Shown here one piece after another: positions 43,933-52,888 of a stretch of DNA of 64,000 nucleotides. The stretch lies in assembly GCA_963768885.1 (NCBI GenBank), contig CAVYJN010000014.1:124001-188000 (forward strand), read 5' to 3'. The DNA comes from DASRIA01 sp963768885 (lineage in GTDB: Bacteria; Actinomycetota; Thermoleophilia; Solirubrobacterales; JBBDJG01). Under the pieces are notes generated by a model. That model did no database searches. It was given only the letters and a program-made list of their open reading frames with translations, and was not told where the DNA came from. A program made the translations under genes and the position numbers. The number at the start of each line of letters is the position of its first letter. Position 1 is the first letter of the stretch.

Positions 43933-46056
43933 ATGGCCAAAGACACGGAGAAGCTCATACGGCAGTTGTCCCTGATCTCGTTCCTGATGGCGGAGCGACG
44001 GCCGGTGTCCGCGCTCGAGATCAAGCAGGACGTCGAGGGCTACAGCGAGATGAACGACGACGCGTTCGCGCGGCGCTTCTACGCCGACCGCGCGGAGCTC
44101 GAGGCGCTCGGCATCAACCTGAAGGTCGAGAAGCCGCCGGAGGGCTACTTCGAGGCGGAGCTCTACACGCTCCCGCCCGAGAACTTCTACCTGCCGCCGA
44201 TCGAGTTCTCCGACGGCGAGCTGGCCGCGCTCCAGACCTCCCTCGCGCTGCTCGACGGGCGCTTCGCGTATGCCGAGCCGCTGCGCCTCGCGCTCCAGCA
44301 GATCTCGTGGGGGCGCCCCAGCCCGCTCGGGTCGGGCAACCAGCGCCAGGTCGCCGTGGCCGTCACGGCCTCGGCCGGCGGGCGCGACCTCTCCGCGCGG
44401 CTGGCGAAGATCGAGACCGCGATCTCGCGCCGCAAGACCATCGAGTTCGAGTACTACACGATCGAGCGCGACGCCCAGTCCAAGCGCAAGGTCGACCCCT
44501 ACCACCTGGTCTACCAGGGAAGCCAGTTCTACCTCGTCGGCCACGCGCACGAACGCGACGCGATGCGGGTCTTCCGCCTTTCGCGCATCACCGACAAGGT
44601 GTCCTACGCGACCAAGGCCGAGCACGACTTCACGACTCCCGAGGACTTCGACCCGTGGGCCTACACGCGGCGCGCGGACTGGCAGCTGGGCGAGACCGAG
44701 GCAACCGCGCAGGTGTGGATCTCCGAGCGGATCGCATGGCTCGTGGAGCGCGACTTCGGCACGCACGGCAGCTTCGAGCCGGTCACGCAGTCCGGCGACC
44801 AGTGGCGCGCCGGGTCGCGGCGGGTGCCCGGCCCCGGCGTGGTCTTCACGACGGACGTCGCGCAGCCGCGCCAGCTGGTCTCGTGGGTGCTGGGCCTCGG
44901 GGAGCACGCGCGGCTGCTCGAGCCCGCCGAGATGGTCGACGAGGCCGCGGAGCGGCTCTCGACGATCCTCGAGCGCCACGCGGACGCGCCCGACTTCGTG
45001 GCGGACCCGGTCTCCCGCCCGCAGGAGCCGGCCGTCAACGGCCACCACGCGGCGCAGGAGCGCAACGGGCACGGCGACACGCCGATCCGCCCGGAGCGCT
45101 TCGCGCGGCTGGTCGCGCTCGCCGGCATCCTGATCCGGTCCGCCCGCGACGAGGCGCGCCCGCGGATGAGCGAGGTGTGCGAACGCCTCCAGATCACCGA
45201 GCAGGAGCTGCGCGAGGACCTCGACGTGCTGAACGTCGTCAACTTCGGCGGCGGGAGCTACGTGCTCTACGCGGAGATCCAGGGGGACGAGATCGAGGTC
45301 GACCCCGAGCCCTACAGCGACAACTTCGCCCGCCCGGCGCGGCTCCTGCCGCTCGAGGCCAAGGCGCTGATCGCGGCGCTCGACCTGCTCGGCGACCACC
45401 TGCCGGAAGGCAGCCTCGCGTCGGCGCGTCAGAAGATAGTTGTCGCATTGGGAGAGGACCCATCGCACGAGGGCCTGCAGATCGCGCCGCCCGTCGGCGA
45501 CGACGAGACGATGTCGCGCACGATCAACCGCGCGATCGTCGAGAAGCGCCTGCTCTCGATGGAGTACTACAAGGAGAACGAGGACGAGTTCAGCGAGCGC
45601 ACGGTCGAGCCCTATGCGCTGATCAACGGGCGCGAGGGCTGGTACGTGTTCTGCTACGACCTCGACCGCGAGGACACGCGCCATTTCAGGCTCGACCGCA
45701 TCAAGCGCGCGAAGCTTTCCCGCAAGACCTTCGAGCCGCGGCCCGAGGTCGACCCGACGGCCGACCTCGAGGGCTGGCCGCGCACGGGGGCCGTCCCCGC
45801 CTCGCGCGTGGCGCGCGTTTGGATATCGCCCGAGCGCGCGCGCTGGGAGCGCGAGCGCCGCGCCGTGTCGGAGGAGCTCGCCGACGGAGCGCTGATCGTA
45901 GAGCTGCCGTTCGCCGGGGTGGGATGGCTCGTGCGCGAGGTGATGAAGGAAGCCGGCGACGCGGCCGTGCTCGAGCCCGAGGACGCGCGAACGGCCGTGC
46001 ACGAGGCCGCGAAGTCGCTCGCCGGCCGGCGGCGGCGGGCGAAGGCCGCGGCCTAG
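43933..46056 (+). CDS. pafBC: PafB-PafC fused WYL-domain transcriptional regulator
   Basis: The 707-residue protein contains two complete DeoR/WYL regulators in series. Residues 1-330 have a winged helix (LIRQLSLISFLMAERRPVSA) and a WYL domain (VDPYHLVYQGSQFYLVGHA, RVFRLSRITDKV). After a linker (NGHHAAQERNGHG) residues 395-707 repeat the plan (RFARLVALAGILIRSARDEA; VEPYALINGREGWYVFCYDL; RHFRLDRIKRAKL). In actinobacteria PafB and PafC are adjacent genes whose heterodimer activates the LexA-independent DNA damage response; natural fusions are known. The ATG at 43933 follows GGAGGGGGAGAAAG. TTGACT and TATCCT upstream (43884-43899) are promoter-like. Confidence 0.88.
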   Translation: MAKDTEKLIRQLSLISFLMAERRPVSALEIKQDVEGYSEMNDDAFARRFYADRAELEALGINLKVEKPPEGYFEAELYTLPPENFYLPPIEFSDGELAALQTSLALLDGRFAYAEPLRLALQQISWGRPSPLGSGNQRQVAVAVTASAGGRDLSARLAKIETAISRRKTIEFEYYTIERDAQSKRKVDPYHLVYQGSQFYLVGHAHERDAMRVFRLSRITDKVSYATKAEHDFTTPEDFDPWAYTRRADWQLGETEATAQVWISERIAWLVERDFGTHGSFEPVTQSGDQWRAGSRRVPGPGVVFTTDVAQPRQLVSWVLGLGEHARLLEPAEMVDEAAERLSTILERHADAPDFVADPVSRPQEPAVNGHHAAQERNGHGDTPIRPERFARLVALAGILIRSARDEARPRMSEVCERLQITEQELREDLDVLNVVNFGGGSYVLYAEIQGDEIEVDPEPYSDNFARPARLLPLEAKALIAALDLLGDHLPEGSLASARQKIVVALGEDPSHEGLQIAPPVGDDETMSRTINRAIVEKRLLSMEYYKENEDEFSERTVEPYALINGREGWYVFCYDLDREDTRHFRLDRIKRAKLSRKTFEPRPEVDPTADLEGWPRTGAVPASRVARVWISPERARWERERRAVSEELADGALIVELPFAGVGWLVREVMKEAGDAAVLEPEDARTAVHEAAKSLAGRRRRAKAAA

Positions 46057-46083
46057 CGAAGCTCACACCGCGCCGCACCCCGG

Positions 46084-46551
46084 ATGAGCGACACCCTCCT
46101 GATCGCCTACGACGGCTCCCCCGGCGCACGTGCCGCCGTCGAAGCGGCCGGCCGGGTCTTTCCCGGACGCCGCGCGGTGGTGGTCTCGGTCTGGAGCTCC
46201 GTCGCCGACGTCGTGCCGGCAAGCGTGATCGCGATACCGCCCGACGTGGCGCGCGAGGCGTCCGACCTGCTGGATCGCGAGACGGAGACGGGATCCGAGC
46301 GCGATGCGCAGGAGGGCGCCCGCCTGGCACAGGACGCCGGCCTGCAGGCGACGGCGCACAGCGCGCGCTGCGTCGGAAACGTATGGTCGACGCTCGCGGA
46401 GATCGGCGACCGCGAGGACGTCGCGGTGCTCGTCGTCGGGTCTCGCGGGCGCTCGGGCGTCACCTCGCTGCTGCTGGGCAGCGTGTCGAGCGGCCTGGTG
46501 CACAACTGCACGCGGCCCGTGCTGGTCGTCCCGCCGGGGTCCGGCGGCTAG
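46084..46551 (+). CDS. Universal stress protein, UspA family
   Basis: The 155-residue protein has the UspA alpha/beta fold: SDTLLIAYDGSPGARAAVEA at the N-terminus and the ATP-binding loop VVGSRGRSGVTSLLLGSVS (Gly-x2-Gly-x9-Gly-Ser type) at the C-terminus, ending RPVLVVPPG. ATP-binding members act in growth arrest and stress signalling, but a specific role cannot be assigned. The gene lies 27 bases after pafBC on the same strand. Confidence 0.93.
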   Translation: MSDTLLIAYDGSPGARAAVEAAGRVFPGRRAVVVSVWSSVADVVPASVIAIPPDVAREASDLLDRETETGSERDAQEGARLAQDAGLQATAHSARCVGNVWSTLAEIGDREDVAVLVVGSRGRSGVTSLLLGSVSSGLVHNCTRPVLVVPPGSGG

Positions 46552-46567
46552 CCCCCGGGCCGGGCGC

Positions 46568-46948
46568 TCAGCGCACGCCGACGAGGTCCACGACGAAGAC
46601 CAGCGTCTCGTCGGGGCCGATCGCGCCGCCCGCGCCGCGCTTGCCGTAGGCGAGGTCGGGCGGGATCGTGATGCGGCGCCGGCCGCCGACCTTCATGCCC
46701 GCGACGCCCTGGTCCCAGCCCTGGATCACCTGGCCCTTGCCGAGGGCGAACTTGAAGGTGCCGCCGCGGTCCCACGACGCGTCGAACTGCTTGCCCGTCG
46801 ACCACGAGACGCCGACGTAGTGCACCTCGACGTTCCGCCCGGAGACGGCCTCCTCGCCCTCCCCGACGGCGATGTCCTCGACCTCGAGCTGGTAGGAGGG
46901 CGCCTGGCCCGACGGGACCTCGACCTGGGGCTTCTCGCCGGCTGCCAT
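46568..46948 (-). CDS. FKBP-type peptidyl-prolyl cis-trans isomerase
   Basis: The 126-residue protein is a single FKBP domain: VSGRNVEVHYVGVSWSTGKQ, FDASWDRGGTFKFALGKGQV, IQGWDQGVAGMKVGGRRRIT, IPPDLAYGKRGAGGAIGPD and ETLVFVVDLVGV, covering the usual active-site residues. No signal peptide is present, so it acts in the cytoplasm as a folding catalyst. It converges with the UspA gene and is divergent from the cupredoxin gene. Confidence 0.94.
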   Translation of the reverse strand: MAAGEKPQVEVPSGQAPSYQLEVEDIAVGEGEEAVSGRNVEVHYVGVSWSTGKQFDASWDRGGTFKFALGKGQVIQGWDQGVAGMKVGGRRRITIPPDLAYGKRGAGGAIGPDETLVFVVDLVGVR

Positions 46949-47029
46949 GCCGCGCAGGGTAGCGAAGTGCGCCGGGCGCGGCGCAGAGGCGTATGGTCAC
47001 ACGACCACGTCGAGCAACTGGAGGTCACC

Positions 47030-47404
47030 ATGAGGCGTCACGCAGTCCCACGCGCGTTTCTCGTTGCCGTTCCGCTCGCCCTGCTCGTGGTCGCCGTGAC
47101 GTTCGTCGGCGCGGCCGGCGCGGCCAGGACCCTCAGCGGCACGGTCGGGCCGGGCTTCACGATCTCCCTGAAATCAGGGGGGAAGAAGGTGAAGTCGCTC
47201 AGCCCCGGCTCCTACCGGATCACGGTCAGGGACAGGGCGGACATCCACAACTTCCACCTGCGCGGCCCGGGCGTCAACAAGCGGATCACAGGCGTCGACT
47301 TCGAGGGCACCAAGTCGGTGACGCTGCGGCTCAGGAAGGGCACTTATCGCTACCAGTGCGACCCCCACTCCAGCGACATGCACGGGCGCTTCAAGGTCAG
47401 GTAG
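47030..47404 (+). CDS. Secreted cupredoxin-like copper protein
   Basis: The 124-residue product has a signal peptide (FLVAVPLALLVVAVTFVGAA) and a short cupredoxin domain. The type 1 copper ligand pattern is visible: His in DIHNFHLRGPG, then Cys, His and Met in YQCDPHSSDMHG. GGAGG before the ATG at 47030 supports the start. It may carry electrons or store copper outside the membrane; no partner oxidase is adjacent. Confidence 0.8.
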   Translation: MRRHAVPRAFLVAVPLALLVVAVTFVGAAGAARTLSGTVGPGFTISLKSGGKKVKSLSPGSYRITVRDRADIHNFHLRGPGVNKRITGVDFEGTKSVTLRLRKGTYRYQCDPHSSDMHGRFKVR

Positions 47405-47459
47405 CCGGCTCTACGGGGGCCCGTTTCGGCCTTCCGCGACAACCTGAGAGAATCGCGGG

Positions 47460-49859
47460 ATGATCAACCGCTCGACGCTCGGCGGGATCTTCGCGGGCAC
47501 CGGGGCCCTGGCCGCGCTCGCGGGCGCGGGCCTGTGGTTCCAGCTCTTCAAGCGCCCGCTCCCCAAGACCGCGGGGCGGCTGATGCTGCGGGGCGTCGAC
47601 GCGCCGCTGGAGATCGTGCGGGACCGCTTCGGGGTGCCCCACGTGTCCGCCCGCACGCCGCACGACCTCTGCTTCGCGCTCGGGTTCTGCCACGGGCAGG
47701 ACCGGCTGTGGCAGCTCGAGTTCTTCCGCCGCGCGACCGCCGGCCGCCTGTCCGAGTTCGCCGGAGCCGAGTCCCTGCCGGCCGACCGCCTGATGCGCAC
47801 GCTCGGCATGCGCCGCGTGGCGGAGCGCGAGGCGCGCGAGATGGATCGCTCGCTCGCCGCGCTCGCGGGCGCATACGTGGCGGGGATCAACGCCGCGATC
47901 GATGCGGCGGAAGCGCTCCCGATCGAGTTCCAGCTCCTGCGGCTCGACCCCGAGCCCTGGTCGCCGGTCGACCTGCTCGCCTCGGCGAAGCTGATGGGCT
48001 TCGGGCTCTCGACCAACTGGGAGATGGAGCTGCTGCGCGCCGAGATCGTGCGCGCGGCGGGCCCGGAGCGCGCGGCCCGCCTCGAGCCCCGCTACCCGCC
48101 CGCCAACCCGGTCGTGACCTCGCCCGGCGACGTCTACGCGGGCGACGGCACCGACGTCGCGGCCCAGATCGCGGCCGTGAAGGAATCGCTCGGGCTCGGG
48201 ATGCATGCGACCGGCTCCAACAACTGGGTCGTCTCCGGTGAGCGCAGCGTGACCGGAAAGCCGCTCCTCGCCTGCGACCCGCACCTCACGACGACGATCC
48301 CCGACCTCTGGTACCAGGCGGACCTCGCCTGCGACGAATACCGCGTCCGTGGCGCGACGCTGCCGACGAACCCCTTCCCCGTGTTCGGCCAGAGCGCTTT
48401 CACGGCCTGGGGCTTCACGAACGTGATGGCGGACACCCAGGACCTGTTCGTCGAGCGCCTCAACCCCGACGACGCGCGGCTCTACGAGTTCGAGGGCGAA
48501 TGGCGGCCGGCGGACGTGGTGCACGAGGAGATCCGGGTGAAGGGCCGCGGCAAGTCCGAGGACCTCGAGGTGCTGGTCACCCATCACGGGCCGATCGTGA
48601 GCGAGGCGCTCGGCGCCGCGGAGCCGATCGCGCTTTCGTGGACGGGGCTCCAGTACCCGCTGCTGACCGACTCGGGTCACCGGTTCGCGACGGCCCGCAG
48701 CGGACGGGACGTGATCGAGGCCGCCGAGAACCACCACGTGCCGCCGCTCAACCTGCTGTGGGCGGATCGCGAGGGCAGCATCGGCTACCAGCTCGCGGGC
48801 AAGATCCCGCTGCGCAAGGGCGGCGCGCCCGACCTCCCGAAGCCGGGCTGGACGGGAGAGTTCGAATGGGACGGCACGATCCCCTACGACGAGCTCCCGC
48901 GGCTGGTGGACCCGCAGCAGGGCTTCATCGTGACCGCGAACAACCGCATCGTCGGCGACGACTATCCGCACCACATCACCTCCGAGTGGATGACCGGCTA
49001 CCGGGCCCGGCGGATCGAGGAGCGCCTCGGGGCGCGCGACCGCCATTCGGTCGCGGACTTCGAGCGGATGCAGCACGACTTCTTCTCGTACCCCGGCATC
49101 GAGACCGTCCACCGGCTCTCACGCCTGCACCCGCCCGGCCAGCGCGAGATCCGCGCGATCGAGCGCCTCAAGAGCTGGGACGGGAACCTCGACCCGGACA
49201 CCGTGGCCGGGACGATCTACCACGCGTTCACGATCGTGTTCGCGGAGGCGATCGTCCGCGCGGCGGTCCGCGACGACCGGCTCGCGGAGCGCTGGCTGAA
49301 CAAGTCGGGTGTCGCGCTGTTCGAGGTCGTCTCCTCGCCCTGGCGGTTCCAGGAGCGGCTGCTGACGATGTGGGACGAGGCGGATGCGGAGTGGTTCGGC
49401 GGGCGCGCCTGGGACGAGGTGGCGCTCGAGGCGCTCGAGCAGGCGATCGACGGGCTCGAGCAGCGCTTCGGGCGGGACCCGGCGAAGTGGCGCTGGGGCC
49501 GGGTGCACGAGGCCGAGTTCATGCACCCCTTCGGACAGGCGAACCCGCTCTTCCGGCGGATCTTCAACCGCTCGGCCGAGGCCGGCGGGGCGAGCGAGAC
49601 CGTCACGCAGAACGGCTACCTCCCGACCGATCCGTTCAAGGCGGTCTGGGGCCCGGTCTACCGGATGATCGCCGACCTCGGCGATCCCGCCCAATCGCGC
49701 TGGCAGCTGACCACCGGCCAGTCCGGCCAGCCCGGCTCGGCGCACTACGACGACATGATCGAGGGCTGGCGCACCGGCCGCACCAACCCCGTGTACCACG
49801 AGGAGCACGAGGTGCGCGCGGCCGGCGGCGCGAAGCGCCTGCGGATCGACCCCGGTTGA
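47460..49859 (+). CDS. Penicillin acylase family Ntn-hydrolase (acylase/amidase)
   Basis: The 799-residue precursor has an N-terminal hydrophobic anchor or signal (FAGTGALAALAGAGLWFQLF), the alpha-chain region (DRFGVPHVSARTPHDLCFAL, GFCHGQDRLWQLEFFRRAT) and the self-cleavage site TGSNNWVVSG, where Ser253 becomes the N-terminal nucleophile of the beta chain. Further marks are FTAWGFTNVMADTQDLF, VTANNRIVGDDYPHHIT and LTTGQSGQPGSAHYDDM. Members include penicillin G acylases and quorum-quenching N-acyl-homoserine lactone acylases, so the substrate is an amide of unknown nature. The TGATG overlap couples it to the next gene. Confidence 0.9.
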   Translation: MINRSTLGGIFAGTGALAALAGAGLWFQLFKRPLPKTAGRLMLRGVDAPLEIVRDRFGVPHVSARTPHDLCFALGFCHGQDRLWQLEFFRRATAGRLSEFAGAESLPADRLMRTLGMRRVAEREAREMDRSLAALAGAYVAGINAAIDAAEALPIEFQLLRLDPEPWSPVDLLASAKLMGFGLSTNWEMELLRAEIVRAAGPERAARLEPRYPPANPVVTSPGDVYAGDGTDVAAQIAAVKESLGLGMHATGSNNWVVSGERSVTGKPLLACDPHLTTTIPDLWYQADLACDEYRVRGATLPTNPFPVFGQSAFTAWGFTNVMADTQDLFVERLNPDDARLYEFEGEWRPADVVHEEIRVKGRGKSEDLEVLVTHHGPIVSEALGAAEPIALSWTGLQYPLLTDSGHRFATARSGRDVIEAAENHHVPPLNLLWADREGSIGYQLAGKIPLRKGGAPDLPKPGWTGEFEWDGTIPYDELPRLVDPQQGFIVTANNRIVGDDYPHHITSEWMTGYRARRIEERLGARDRHSVADFERMQHDFFSYPGIETVHRLSRLHPPGQREIRAIERLKSWDGNLDPDTVAGTIYHAFTIVFAEAIVRAAVRDDRLAERWLNKSGVALFEVVSSPWRFQERLLTMWDEADAEWFGGRAWDEVALEALEQAIDGLEQRFGRDPAKWRWGRVHEAEFMHPFGQANPLFRRIFNRSAEAGGASETVTQNGYLPTDPFKAVWGPVYRMIADLGDPAQSRWQLTTGQSGQPGSAHYDDMIEGWRTGRTNPVYHEEHEVRAAGGAKRLRIDPG

Positions 49860-50327
49860 TGCCCAGCAGGCGCGACCAGATCAACCTGACGCCGCGAGGA
49901 GGTCGCCGAGTTCCTGGCGGCCGAGCGCGTCGCCAACGTCGCCTCCTTCGGGCCCGACGGCTGGCCGCACCTGATCGCGCTCTGGTACGTGATGCGCGGC
50001 GCCGATCCCTGGGTCTGGACCTACGCCAAGTCCCAGAAGGTGAAGAACCTGGAGCGCGACGACCGCGCGACGGCGCTGGTCGAGTCCGGCACCGAGTACG
50101 CGGAGCTGAAGGGCGTGATGCTGAAGACGCGGGCGCACATCGAGCGCGACACCGAGAAGGTGCTCGACTTCGCCGGCGAGCTGTTCGCCAAGTACCAGGG
50201 CGCCGACCCGGGGAGCGACGACATGCGCGAGGCGCTGCGCGGGCAGGCCGCCAAGCGCGTCGCGATCCGCTTCGAGGTCGTCGAGACCGTCAGCTGGGAC
50301 CACTCGAAGCTCGGCGGGGTCTACTAG
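49859..50327 (+). CDS. Pyridoxamine 5'-phosphate oxidase-like flavin/F420-binding protein, one frameshift
   Basis: The ATG at 49859-49861 overlaps the acylase stop. Removing one extra base near 49,893 gives MPSRRDQINLTPEEVAEFLA continuing RVANVASFGPDGWPHLIALW, then KSQKVKNLERDDRATALVES, the usual PPOX split-barrel fold, with about 155 residues ending at a TAG 50325-50327. Length is one more than a multiple of three, as expected. In actinobacteria such proteins bind FMN or F420; substrates vary. Its end overlaps by four bases the end of the convergent FAD oxidoreductase gene. Confidence 0.78.
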
Positions 50328-51782
50328 ATGAACCGCCGCGCGGTCCTCCAGCGCCGCGCGCGCCGCGAGCCGGCCGGGCGCACCGGTCACGGCGCCGCCG
50401 GGATGTGCGCCGGAGCCCGCGAGGTAGAGGCCCTCCACCCCGCCGAAGCGCCGCGGCCCGAACCGGCCCTCGAGCAGCTGATCGCCCAGCATCTCGCCGT
50501 GGAAGATGTGGCCCCCGGTGAGCCCGAACCGCGCCTCCAGCTCCCGCGGACCGAGGACGAGGCGGTCGACCACGCGGTCCGGCAGCTGCGGGCAGACCTC
50601 GGCGAAGCGCGCGACCGCGGCGTCGGCCGCGGCGGCGGCGTCGCAGTCCGGCGGAAAGCACTGGCAGAAGAGCGACAGCACGTGACGCCCCGGCGGCGCC
50701 AGCGTGGGGTCGGCGGCGGTCTGGCAGGCGGCCTCGATCCAGGGGCGCGCGGCCGGGCGGCCGGCGCGCGCCGCGTCCGCGGCGGCCGCGAGGTCGGCCA
50801 GGGTGAAGCCGATGTCGATCGTCCCCGCCCAGGGCTCGGGCCCCGGCCAGCTGGGGAAGTCGGGGAGTCCGTCGAGCAGCAGCATGACCTTCACGACGGG
50901 CCCGTCCTGGCGCCAGCCGTCCGGAGGCGGGACACCCGCGAGCGCCGCCGTGCGCCGCGGGTCGGCGTTCGACAGCACCACTCCTGCACGCACCTCGCGC
51001 CCGTCCTCGAGCACGACGCCGCATGCCCGCTCCTCCTCGATCAGAACGCGCGCGACCGGCGCATCCAACCGCACCCGCGCGCCCGCCGCCTCGGCCGCCG
51101 CGCGCAGCGCCGCGGTCACCGCGCCCATGCCGCCGCGCGCATAGCCCCACGCCCCCGGTACGCCGGTCGCCTCCCCCAGGTCGTGGTAGAGGGCGACGAA
51201 GGCGGTGCCCGGATCGTGCGGCCCGGCAAGCGTCCCGATCAGGCCCTGGATCGCGAAGGGCACGCGCACCCCCTCCGACGGGATGCCGGCCAGGTCGTCG
51301 GCGATCGAGCCGTCGAGCAGCTCCGGTCCGATCGCGTCGAGCCAGCGCCCGCGGTCGGGCGGCTCGAGCAGGAGCGGCCGTGCGCGCGCGGCGGCGCGCT
51401 CCCAGCGCTCGCTGCGCGCCGTGTAGCCCTCGGCGTCGGCCCGCGACCAGTCGCGCTCGAGCTGCGCCGCCGTGCGCTCCCGCCCCGACCAAGTGACGAC
51501 CTTGCGCCCGTCGGGGAAGGGCGCGAACAGGTAGGGCTCGTGCACGTCGACCCGCAGGCCGTGCGCGGCCAGGTCGAGATCGCGCATGATCTCGGCGCGC
51601 AGCAGGGAGAGCGTGTAGGCGCCCGGCGAAGCGCGGACGCCGGGCCACAGCTCCTCCGTCACGCACGCGCCCCCGACCACGTCGCGCCGCTCGAAGACCT
51701 CGACGTCGAGACCGGCGCGGGCGAGGTAGGCCGCGGCGACGAGGCCGTTGTGGCCGGCGCCGATCACGACCGCGTCGTGCAC
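50324..51782 (-). CDS. FAD-dependent phytoene dehydrogenase-like oxidoreductase, one frameshift near the C-terminus
   Basis: The flavoprotein begins HDAVVIGAGHNGLVAAAYLA (GxGxxG dinucleotide fold) with GLDVEVFERRDVVGGACVTE, has GGMGAVTAALRAAAEAAGA and VVLSNADPRRTAAL, and ends with the FAD-contacting LYLAGSGAHPGGAVTGAPGR. This matches the CrtI/phytoene desaturase-related amine oxidase group, but no carotenoid genes are adjacent, so the substrate is unknown. One extra base near 50,337 disrupts the end; without it the gene finishes ALEDRARFI at a TAG 50324-50326, about 485 residues. The GTG at 51780-51782 is eight bases after the upstream gene. Confidence 0.8.
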
Positions 51783-51790
51783 GGTCGCGG

Positions 51791-52810
51791 TCAGCTGCTG
51801 CTGACGCACCCGCCGAACGTTCCGTATACGGCGCGGAACCGTTCCTTTCCGAGGAACTCGAGCTCGGCGCGACAGAAGTCCGGGCGGGTCTTGAAGTCGG
51901 CGCGCCGCGGGCCGACCAGCGGCTGCCAGTCCGGCCGGGAGCCGTTGGCGAACACGAGGCGGGGGTCGCTGCCGTCGAGGTTCGTGTACCCGACGCCGGG
52001 GACGCCATGTGCGATCCGCGTTCCGTCCGGAGACCACGCCGGCTCGAGGCGGGGCCCCGGCATCGAGGTGGGGTTGCTCCCGTCGCGGTTCACGATCCAG
52101 AACTGGTTCTGGAAGACCTCGCGGTTGAACACGACCCTGCTTCCGTCAGGAGACCAGTCGGGAGTGCGGTCCCGGACGAAGTCTCCGAACGTGAGCTGGG
52201 ACACGTCGCTGCCGTCGGGCGCGGCCGTATAGATGTGGGACGTGCAGTTGAACGCGCAGTCGCCGCGGAAGTACGCGATCCGCGCCCCGTCCGGCGACCA
52301 CGCCGGATGCTTGTCCACGAGCGGGAAAGCCGTGATGCGCATCTGGCTCGTGCCGTCCGCGTTCATCACGTACAGATCGGAACCGGCAACGTCGCCTCTC
52401 GTGCTCGTGAAGACGATCTGCGAGCTGTCGGGAGACCACGCCGGCTCCCGGTCGCCGGCGGGGTCGTCGGTCAGCCGCTTCACGCGCGATCCGTCCGCGT
52501 TCATCACGTACACGTCGAGGTTGCAGGTGGTCTGGCAGGTCGGATCCGATCCGGCGCGCGCGCTCGTGAACGCAACCTGGCGGCCGTCGGGCGACCAGGC
52601 CGGCTCGATGTCGATGCCCTCGCTTTCGGTCAGCCTCACCAGACCGGTGCCGTCGGGCTCGATCGCATAGATCTCTCCCGACTGCTCGTCGAGGTAGGAG
52701 GAATCGAAGGCGATCTTGCCGTTCTGGCCCGGAAACGCAGCCTGGGCCGGGCCGGCGGCAAGCGCGCAGAGCGCCAGCGCCGCGATCGCCGCCTTCACCG
52801 ATCTCCCCAT
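51791..52810 (-). CDS. Secreted WD40-like (PD40/TolB-type) beta-propeller protein
   Basis: The 339-residue product has a signal peptide (AAIAALALCALAAGPAQA), FPGQNGKIAFDSSYLDEQ and six PD40 units with WSPDG/WSPDS (PAWSPDGRQV, PAWSPDSSQI, PAWSPDGARI, PDWSPDGSRV, PAWSPDGTRI) interspersed with VMNADGS. The end carries several Cys (PDFCRAELEF, GGCVSSS) and lacks the Ig-like domain of the paralogues at 3,785-6,070. The frame is intact. An alternative ATG lies nine bases upstream at 52819. Divergent from rmlA with 78 bases between starts. Confidence 0.82.
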   Translation of the reverse strand: MGRSVKAAIAALALCALAAGPAQAAFPGQNGKIAFDSSYLDEQSGEIYAIEPDGTGLVRLTESEGIDIEPAWSPDGRQVAFTSARAGSDPTCQTTCNLDVYVMNADGSRVKRLTDDPAGDREPAWSPDSSQIVFTSTRGDVAGSDLYVMNADGTSQMRITAFPLVDKHPAWSPDGARIAYFRGDCAFNCTSHIYTAAPDGSDVSQLTFGDFVRDRTPDWSPDGSRVVFNREVFQNQFWIVNRDGSNPTSMPGPRLEPAWSPDGTRIAHGVPGVGYTNLDGSDPRLVFANGSRPDWQPLVGPRRADFKTRPDFCRAELEFLGKERFRAVYGTFGGCVSSS

Positions 52811-52888
52811 GCGCGACATGATATGAGCGATCACTTGGCGGATCAAGACGCTGCGACCCGCGGCGCCGCCCTGTATACGCTGCCGTGC

